NCBI GenBank assembly: GCA_022576105.1
Contig: JACZRM010000038.1
Location: forward strand, 1 to 10,727
DNA from: Chloroflexota bacterium
Lineage (GTDB): Bacteria; Chloroflexota; Dehalococcoidia; UBA3495
Reading direction: 5' to 3'
DNA length: 10,727 nt
Shown: positions 5,934-10,727 of the stretch, in pieces
How positions within the stretch are numbered: position 1 is the stretch's first letter
Layout: each line of letters opens with the position of its first letter
Notes under the pieces: generated by a model
Told to the model about the DNA's origin: nothing
Databases searched by the model: none
Seen by the model: only the letters and a program-made list of their open reading frames with translations
Made by a program: the position numbers and the translations under genes

Positions 5934-6646
5934 TGCGTATAATCCAGGCAGTAGCCTGGAAGGAGATTCAAGTTTACTTCGGGAACCCAATGGCATACAT
6001 CGTAGGACTTATCTTTCTTGCGGTTACCGGCTTTTTCTTTGTGCTGGACTTGGGCAACCCTTTCCCAGAGGCTTCGCTGGGCAACTTCTACCTGGGCGCT
6101 ACTATTGTCTTGATCCTGCTGGCTCCAGCGCTGACCATGCGGTTATTGGCCGAGGAACAAAAGCTAGGCACCATTGAGTTGCTGCTAACAGCCCCGGTTC
6201 GAGACTGGGAAATCATCCTGGGTAAATACCTGGCCAGCCTGGTCTTCTTGCTGTCGATGATTGCCCTGACCCTCTACTATCCCTTGTTGTTGTTCCTTTT
6301 TGCCGACCCGGACCCAGGCCCGATCTATTCCGGGTACCTTGGCCTGGTACTTTACAGTGCAGCGGCTTTGTCTATCGGTATCCTAACGTCCACCCTGACC
6401 AGCAATCAGATCGTGGCCTTCGTAGTTGCCGCGGGAATATTGTTGATGATGTTTTTCGCCGGCGCCGGTGCGGACGTGGTTGGCGGCTTCTGGTCTACCC
6501 TGGTCAGAGAGATCGGAATGAGAAGCCATTTCACCGACTTCGTTCGCGGAGTTATCGACACCAAGCACGTCATCTACTTTTTGAGTGTCACCACCTTCTT
6601 CCTATTCCTGTCGATCCGGGCCTTAGAATCCCGCAGGTGGAGGTAA
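5933..6646 (+). CDS. ABC-2 type permease, GldF-like
   Basis: The membrane subunit (237 aa) that pairs with the upstream ATPase. About six membrane helices are visible, near 19-39, 52-72, 97-123, 132-154, 158-180 and 210-228. Family landmarks are the N-terminal amphipathic segment AWKEIQVYFGNPMAY, the cytoplasmic coupling motif EEQKLGTIELLLTAPVRDWE (about 74-93) after helix 2, and the C-terminal MRSHFTDFVRGVIDTKHVIYF. These match GldF and related ABC-2 permeases whose partner is a GldG-like protein. A GAGGAG site 8 nt before the ATG lies inside the end of the ATPase gene, and the start overlaps the ATPase stop by one base. The length is usual for the family. What it moves, or whether it moves anything, cannot be read from the sequence; gliding motility is the role only in Bacteroidota. 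Confidence 0.92.
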   Translation: MRIIQAVAWKEIQVYFGNPMAYIVGLIFLAVTGFFFVLDLGNPFPEASLGNFYLGATIVLILLAPALTMRLLAEEQKLGTIELLLTAPVRDWEIILGKYLASLVFLLSMIALTLYYPLLLFLFADPDPGPIYSGYLGLVLYSAAALSIGILTSTLTSNQIVAFVVAAGILLMMFFAGAGADVVGGFWSTLVREIGMRSHFTDFVRGVIDTKHVIYFLSVTTFFLFLSIRALESRRWR

Positions 6647-6647
6647 C

Positions 6648-8462
6648 GTGGCCGAGCGACCGACCGATCCATCTTCCGACTGGCGGAGGCAGCGACGCGG
6701 ACGCGGCTCCCGCCCCAGCCGGCCAGCAATCTCCGGTGAAGAGCCAGGTACTGAAAGCGAATTAGTCACTTCACGGACCCTGTTCAGCTTCCTGGAACCA
6801 TTCCTAAATGTCATCGGCTCGTTTGCCACGCCGGTGGTTATTGCCGGCGTTTTTGCGCTGGTAGTGGGCATTTCCCTGGCGTGGTTCGTTACTTCACTGC
6901 GTCCCTACGGACTCTTCATCATCGGCTTCGGCGTGGTTATGCTGGGCGTAATTACGCTGATCTACCTGAGCACCGTATTCGCCGCTTTCATCAGCCGGAC
7001 TGGACGCTATGGCGTCAACTCGTTGATCATGCTGGCGGCATTCGTGGGCATTATCATAATTATCAACATCATCTCCTTCAGCAACAACAGCCGTCTGGAC
7101 ACAACCGCTACCCAACAGTTCAGCCTGGCAACCGGCAGCAAGAATTTGCTAAAGGACCTGGACCAACCGGTCAGGGCAATAGCCTTCTATCGTGAGAATT
7201 TCCCGGCCCAGGACCAGCAGCAGATTATTCGGCGGGCCAAGGTTGAGGATACGCTGTCTGAGTTCAGCGAACGGTCGCGTCAGTTCACCTATGAATTCAG
7301 AGACCCGGACATTGAACCGGAGATAGCCCGCAAATATGGAATAACCTTCATCGAGTCCATAGTAATTGAAGGCACGGAATCGGGTAATTTTGATGTAGTG
7401 CAGCCCACCGACGCCGGTTACAGTCAATTGGAGCAAGACCTTTACACCAGCATCCTGGTGGCAACCGGTAAAGAACAGCGCAAAGTTTACTTTTTGGCCG
7501 GACACGGCGAACGCTCGGTCGACGGCGGTGGCGGAGATGGATACGACGCCATCCGTGACGGACTGGAACGGGATAACTACCGGGTTGAAATCCTGGGCTG
7601 GAACCCAACCGACGAAGATGTAACCGTGCCCGATGATACCGCATTGTTGGTAATTGCCGGGCCAACCGGCGAATTGCCGGAGGCCCATGAGCGGGCTTTG
7701 ACCGACTACCTTTCAGGCGTTAACGCCGATGGCAGTGACCGCCGAGAAGGGGCACGAATGATCTTCTTGGCCGAGCCGGACACTCCATTGTCATTTAGGA
7801 ATTTCCTGCTGTTCTGGGGAGTCCTGGTACAAGAGGGCTATATCCTGGATCTGGATCGATCGGTGCCGGGGACCCCGCACACCCTTCGAGTCGGCATCTA
7901 CAACCCGGAGGCTCCCCGAGAAATAGTAGCGCCTCGTGGTGTTCCGCTGGGGGTTTCATTCATGCCTGGAGCGGCATCGCTGCAGGTCATCCCCGATCCC
8001 GGGAGCGCCCGGATACCCCTTCCTCTGGCGGTATCCTCAACCAACAGTTATCTCATCGACGATATTGAACGGACCGAACCGATAACCGATGCCGGAGAAG
8101 ATTCGGACCCGACCGGGATCTTTTTCCCGGGAATATATGTTCAAGCAGTGGGGCCGTTGGGCACGCCGCTGCCATTGTCTAAGCCCCCGGACAACCGCAT
8201 TTCCGGCCTGGTGGTCTTTGGCGACTCTGATTTCATCACCAACAGCTTCATCGATCGCGGGAGCGGAGCGGCCCTTTTCTTGAACTCGGCCAACTATTTG
8301 CTGGGTGACTTCTCCCTGGTGTCTATTCGTGATCGCCGGTCTGTGTTCCGCGAGTTCAACCTGGACCAGAACCAGTTCGACTTCGTCCGGTATTCATCCT
8401 GGTTCATGTTGCCGGTACTGATGGGGCTGATTGCCGGGTTGGTCTGGTGGCTGAGGCGGTAG
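6648..8462 (+). CDS. GldG-like ABC-type transport auxiliary membrane protein
   Basis: A 604-aa protein of the GldG/ABC_transp_aux family, the third part of the exporter. After a basic cytoplasmic tail (RRQRRGRGSRPSRP near 13-26) come three membrane helices at about 63-83, 87-114 and 123-143. The family core follows, starting RLDTTATQQFSLATGSKNLLKDL. It includes YFLAGHGE (281-288), which resembles the GATase-like/ThuA-type fold of this family, and VVFGDSDFITNSF (522-534). A last helix at about 582-602 anchors the C-terminus, so the roughly 435-residue core should face outside. Canonical GldG has a single N-terminal helix before the core, so the three helices here are an extra membrane block. 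The GTG start at 6648 has GGAGG 4 nt upstream and follows the permease stop by one base. The core may bind sugar or peptidoglycan-like ligands, but that is inference. Confidence 0.88.
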   Translation: MAERPTDPSSDWRRQRRGRGSRPSRPAISGEEPGTESELVTSRTLFSFLEPFLNVIGSFATPVVIAGVFALVVGISLAWFVTSLRPYGLFIIGFGVVMLGVITLIYLSTVFAAFISRTGRYGVNSLIMLAAFVGIIIIINIISFSNNSRLDTTATQQFSLATGSKNLLKDLDQPVRAIAFYRENFPAQDQQQIIRRAKVEDTLSEFSERSRQFTYEFRDPDIEPEIARKYGITFIESIVIEGTESGNFDVVQPTDAGYSQLEQDLYTSILVATGKEQRKVYFLAGHGERSVDGGGGDGYDAIRDGLERDNYRVEILGWNPTDEDVTVPDDTALLVIAGPTGELPEAHERALTDYLSGVNADGSDRREGARMIFLAEPDTPLSFRNFLLFWGVLVQEGYILDLDRSVPGTPHTLRVGIYNPEAPREIVAPRGVPLGVSFMPGAASLQVIPDPGSARIPLPLAVSSTNSYLIDDIERTEPITDAGEDSDPTGIFFPGIYVQAVGPLGTPLPLSKPPDNRISGLVVFGDSDFITNSFIDRGSGAALFLNSANYLLGDFSLVSIRDRRSVFREFNLDQNQFDFVRYSSWFMLPVLMGLIAGLVWWLRR

Positions 8463-8465
8463 GGC

Positions 8466-9440
8466 ATGAATATACGCCTAACTATCATGCTGGTCTTCGT
8501 GCTGGCGCTTTTTGGGGGAACCTTCCTGTGGTTCCAGTTCAACCCCAACCAAGAACGAATCCCCAACCAGCCCTGGCTGTACAAGATAGACGACTCTTCC
8601 ATAGTCCACATTGAAGTCAGCAACGGCGGTCTAACCGTCAACTACGATAAGAAACCAGGCGGCACCACCTGGTATATTCAGGACGAGGGAGAAGAGACCG
8701 AGGTTTTGATAGAAAAGTGGAGCGGCACGCCCCTGCTGTTGAGCGGTCCCCAGGTAAACCGGGTGCTGGCCAAGAGCTTTGATAACCCGGCAGCCTACGG
8801 ATTAGACCCTCCAGCATCCGTGATAAAAGTGACAGAACGCACCGGTATCGTGTACGAGTTTCACATGGGAGACCCAACTCCCGACGGTGAGAACCAGTAC
8901 GCCCGTCTGGTCGGTGATCCTCAACTGTTCTCGGTGCCCCAAATTTGGGCCCAGGTAATCAATAGGCTGGCCTTGGAACCGCCCTACGTCCGCCTTTATT
9001 ATGTTGCCCTGAGCAACTCGATCGATGCAATTGGAGTGGAGCATAACGACCTGTACGTGGAATACCACAGGCAATTGGGCGGCCAGGAGTGGACTATCAC
9101 GGGCGATAGTGAATCTTCGGTTGCATCAGACCTTTGGCAGGAAATACTCCCATCCCTCACCGTACCTCCCATCGCCCAGATACTTTCGGACACAATTGAC
9201 AGCCCCGCCGATTACGGGCTGGAGGAGCCTCAAACCAGAGTTGAAATTGCCACCAGGGAGGAGAGACCCTATATTTTTCACCTGGGAAATACCACCACCG
9301 ATGGGGAAAATAGGTACGCCCAGCGCCGGGGAAGACAGGAATTGTTCACTGTGCCGGAAACCTGGGCCAAAATGGTAGAAGGGCTGGCCCTGGAGCCGCC
9401 CTACCCTCCCCAGGAAGGCCAGAAAACCGACTCGGGCTGA
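8466..9440 (+). CDS. DUF4340 membrane-anchored protein with two internal repeats
   Basis: A 324-aa protein of unknown function, commonly the last gene of GldA/F/G-type operons. Residues 4-24 form one membrane anchor; the rest should be extracytoplasmic. Two homologous halves are plain. Residues 40-174 end PAAYGLDPP...VYEFHMGDPTPDGENQYAR...LFSVPQIWAQVINRLALEPPY. Residues 179-313 end PADYGLEEP...YIFHLGNTTTDGENRYAQ...LFTVPETWAKMVEGLALEPPY. The motif YGL-(6-12 residues)-FH-G-(5-7)-DGEN-YA-(7-9)-LF-VP-W repeats. A proline/glutamine-rich tail ends the protein. The ATG at 8466 follows the GldG-like stop by 3 nt and has a GAGGCGG-type site in the preceding gene. It most likely works with the GldG-like protein outside the membrane. 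Confidence 0.85.
   Translation: MNIRLTIMLVFVLALFGGTFLWFQFNPNQERIPNQPWLYKIDDSSIVHIEVSNGGLTVNYDKKPGGTTWYIQDEGEETEVLIEKWSGTPLLLSGPQVNRVLAKSFDNPAAYGLDPPASVIKVTERTGIVYEFHMGDPTPDGENQYARLVGDPQLFSVPQIWAQVINRLALEPPYVRLYYVALSNSIDAIGVEHNDLYVEYHRQLGGQEWTITGDSESSVASDLWQEILPSLTVPPIAQILSDTIDSPADYGLEEPQTRVEIATREERPYIFHLGNTTTDGENRYAQRRGRQELFTVPETWAKMVEGLALEPPYPPQEGQKTDSG
8583..9404 (+). repeat. Internal duplication within the DUF4340 gene
   Basis: Codons 40-174 (8583-8987) and 179-313 (9000-9404) encode the same domain twice. Protein identity is highest over the last 65 residues of each half, and nucleotide similarity is still visible where both halves encode the ending LALEPPY (around 8970-8987 and 9387-9404). 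It is a domain duplication by descent, not a mobile repeat. Confidence 0.75.
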
Positions 9441-9469
9441 TCGGCCCTTCCGAAAAAACGTCCACGCAC

Positions 9470-9490
9470 GACCGCTCACGGTGAGCGGTC
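9470..9490 (+). terminator. Hairpin after the exporter operon, probable terminator
   Basis: A perfect inverted repeat GACCGCTCAC-G-GTGAGCGGTC lies 29 nt after the DUF4340 stop. It can fold as an 8-bp GC-rich stem with a 5-nt loop. The downstream tract (TTACTTTGG) is only moderately T-rich. No gene continues past it on this strand until cinA. Confidence 0.5.
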
Positions 9491-9551
9491 TTACTTTGGG
9501 GTAGGGCAATGGCGTCTGCGAGGAGGCGACGGATTTCTGCCGTAAATATCA

Positions 9552-9600
9552 GCGATTCCCGTTTTCGTCCTTCGAGAACCTCTGGACGAACGGGAATCGC
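9552..9600. repeat. Long hairpin containing a third palindromic repeat copy
   Basis: Arms at 9552-9570 and 9584-9600 pair over 17 bp, with a TT bulge in the 5' arm and a 13-nt loop. The 28 nt at 9566-9593, read on the minus strand, align with the copies at 161-222 (CGTTCG-CC-GAG-TT-TCGAAGG). Here the stem has CGTCC/GGACG instead of CCCT/AGGG. The flanking GATTCCCG/CGGGAATC extends the palindrome beyond the shared core. Confidence 0.65.
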
Positions 9601-9644
9601 CCGGTACTTTTGGGTTTCGACCAGTGCCCGGTCCAAGATTATCT

Positions 9645-9657
9645 GCTAGACTCTAGC
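9645..9657. promoter_or_regulatory. 13-bp perfect palindrome upstream of cinA
   Basis: GCTAGA-C-TCTAGC, 71 nt before the cinA start codon. It could be a small operator in the cinA promoter region; no clear -35/-10 pair was found around it. Chance occurrence is possible. Confidence 0.2.
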
Positions 9658-9716
9658 CAACTGTCGCCCCAAATTTTCATAGTCTCCCCTAGTCCACTGC
9701 TATTTCCCGCATCGTT

Positions 9717-9724
9717 GAGGAGGG
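9717..9724 (+). promoter_or_regulatory. Strong Shine-Dalgarno deciding the cinA TTG start
   Basis: GAGGAGGG ends 4 nt before the TTG at 9729-9731. It selects this TTG and yields the expected CinA N-terminus; the TTG at 9725 is out of frame. Confidence 0.7.
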
Positions 9725-9728
9725 TTGC

Positions 9729-10727
9729 TTGAAGGCAGAGATTTTTTCCATCGGCACCGAGCTGCTGATGGGTGAGCTTACCGATACCAATGGCTCCTGG
9801 ATCGCCTCCAAGCTGCCCGCTCTGGGGGTGCAGATGCAATGGCTATCGATTATCGGTGATAACCTGGATATGCTGGTGGAGGCGTTTCAACGAGGCCTCC
9901 AGCGCTCCGACATCATCTTCACCACCGGTGGGCTGGGACCGACGCAAGACGACCTGACCAGGGAGGCCGTCGCCCGGGCTCTGGGTGAGACGCCCACCGT
10001 GCAGCAGGAAGTGGTAGACCAGTTGGAAAGGTATTTTCAGGGTCGCGGCATGACCATGCCACCGGCCAATATCAAACAGGCCCACCTGATTCCCTCCGCC
10101 AGATTTTTGCCCAACCCCCACGGCACCGCCCCGGGATGGTGGGCCCAGCAGAAAGGCAAGAGCATTGTTTGCATGCCTGGCCCGCCGGGGGAGATGCATC
10201 CCATGTGGGAAGACCAGGTCGCGCCCAAATTGCGGGAATTGGTTGACGACGAAGTAACCGTGACCCGAAACATCAAGACCTTGGGCCTGTCTGAAGCAGC
10301 AGTTGACCAGGTTATCTCCGAATTTTTCGGCAAGGAGAACCCCTACTTGGGAATCTACTCCAAGCCCGATGGCATCCATCTGCGGGTGATCGCGCGGGCC
10401 AAAGATGAAGCCTCGGCCCGTACATTGATTCAACCGGTGGAAGATGCCATTGTCCACCGTCTGGGCGCTTATATTTGGGGCTACGACGATGAAACTCCCG
10501 AGCAGTCGATCGGTCAAGCGCTGACCGAACACGGGCTGACCCTGGCCACCATGGAGTCGTGTACCGGCGGTTTTCTGGCCAACAGCATTACCGATGTCCC
10601 CAGCTCTTCGGTCTATTTCAAGGGTGGAGTCGTGGCCTACACTGGTCAACTAAAGATAGCCAACGGAGTGCCGGAGGAGACCATCAACCAACACGGGTGC
10701 ATCAGTGCCGAAACCGCGGCAGCCATG
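9729..10727 (+). CDS. cinA: CinA-like protein (MoaB-like domain plus nicotinamide-nucleotide amidase), 3' truncated by window
   Basis: The first 333 codons of a two-domain CinA protein, usually about 410-420 aa. The N-terminal MoaB/Mog-like domain (COG1058 type) shows EIFSIGTELLMGELTDTNG (4-22), TTGGLGPTQDDLTRE (65-79) and MPGPPGEMHPMW (149-160). A linker domain follows at about 175-250. The C-terminal PncC domain begins near 258 and carries the catalytic signature MESCTGG (275-281) and FKGGVVAYT (297-305). The frame is still open at SAETAAAM on the window edge, so roughly the last 80 residues are missing. PncC domains deamidate NMN to nicotinic acid mononucleotide in pyridine-nucleotide recycling, and in some bacteria the N-terminal domain acts as an ADP-ribose pyrophosphatase. 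In competent bacteria cinA is linked to transformation and recA, but neither is visible here. Confidence 0.95.
   Translation, partial: MKAEIFSIGTELLMGELTDTNGSWIASKLPALGVQMQWLSIIGDNLDMLVEAFQRGLQRSDIIFTTGGLGPTQDDLTREAVARALGETPTVQQEVVDQLERYFQGRGMTMPPANIKQAHLIPSARFLPNPHGTAPGWWAQQKGKSIVCMPGPPGEMHPMWEDQVAPKLRELVDDEVTVTRNIKTLGLSEAAVDQVISEFFGKENPYLGIYSKPDGIHLRVIARAKDEASARTLIQPVEDAIVHRLGAYIWGYDDETPEQSIGQALTEHGLTLATMESCTGGFLANSITDVPSSSVYFKGGVVAYTGQLKIANGVPEETINQHGCISAETAAAM

Noticed and set aside
7149..7688. 179-aa minus-strand open frame
   Set aside because: Antisense to the conserved core of the GldG-like gene, with no family motif.
9346..9636. 96-aa minus-strand frame starting MDRALVETQKYRAIPVRPEVLEG
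   Set aside because: The middle is translated from the hairpin repeat and the rest overlaps the end of the DUF4340 gene and its terminator; no ribosome site or family match recognised.
9843..10649. 268-aa minus-strand open frame
   Set aside because: It lies wholly antisense to cinA, whose motifs are unmistakable; the long frame is a by-product of GC-rich codon use.

Overview
The window looks like chromosomal DNA of a free-living bacterium, most probably a member of the Chloroflexota (Dehalococcoidia/SAR202-like). This is an inference from the gene set (a Gld-type ABC exporter with a DUF4340 partner, a short pyruvoyl SpeD beside a SpeB-type ureohydrolase, an M50-CBS protease), the moderately GC-rich sequence, frequent TTG starts, and short palindromic intergenic repeats. 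No phage, transposase, CRISPR or rRNA/tRNA gene was seen.

Layout. Bases 1-318 carry no convincing gene but hold a paired palindromic repeat (161-222) and a strong hairpin (274-296). Five genes then lie on the minus strand. In transcription order these are speD (4754-4323), a speB-type ureohydrolase (4293-3418), an M50 site-2-type protease with CBS domains (3298-2180), a cysteine desulfurase (2122-932) and a small lipoprotein (903-319). A 213-bp divergent control region (4755-4967) separates them from a tight plus-strand operon of four genes: ABC ATPase (4968-5933), ABC-2 permease (5933-6646), GldG-like membrane protein (6648-8462) and a DUF4340 membrane-anchored protein (8466-9440). A hairpin at 9470-9490 probably ends that operon. 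After a repeat-bearing intergenic stretch, a TTG-initiated cinA with a strong Shine-Dalgarno starts at 9729 and runs off the right edge.

How the genes work together. The four plus-strand genes overlap or are spaced by 1-3 nt and match the GldA/GldF/GldG plus DUF4340 module, an exporter-like machine of unknown substrate. SpeD and the ureohydrolase form a polyamine pair without a spermidine synthase in view. Either SpeD makes decarboxylated AdoMet, or it is one of the neofunctionalised SpeD proteins that decarboxylate arginine, which with SpeB would give arginine to agmatine to putrescine. The other minus-strand genes (regulated membrane proteolysis, sulfur mobilisation, lipoprotein) are probably housekeeping neighbours.

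Most worth a second look: the possible SpeD function switch; six tandem 12-bp units directly in front of speD, the nearest supplying part of its ribosome-binding site; three copies of a palindromic repeat whose stems differ by paired changes; and the internally duplicated DUF4340 protein.
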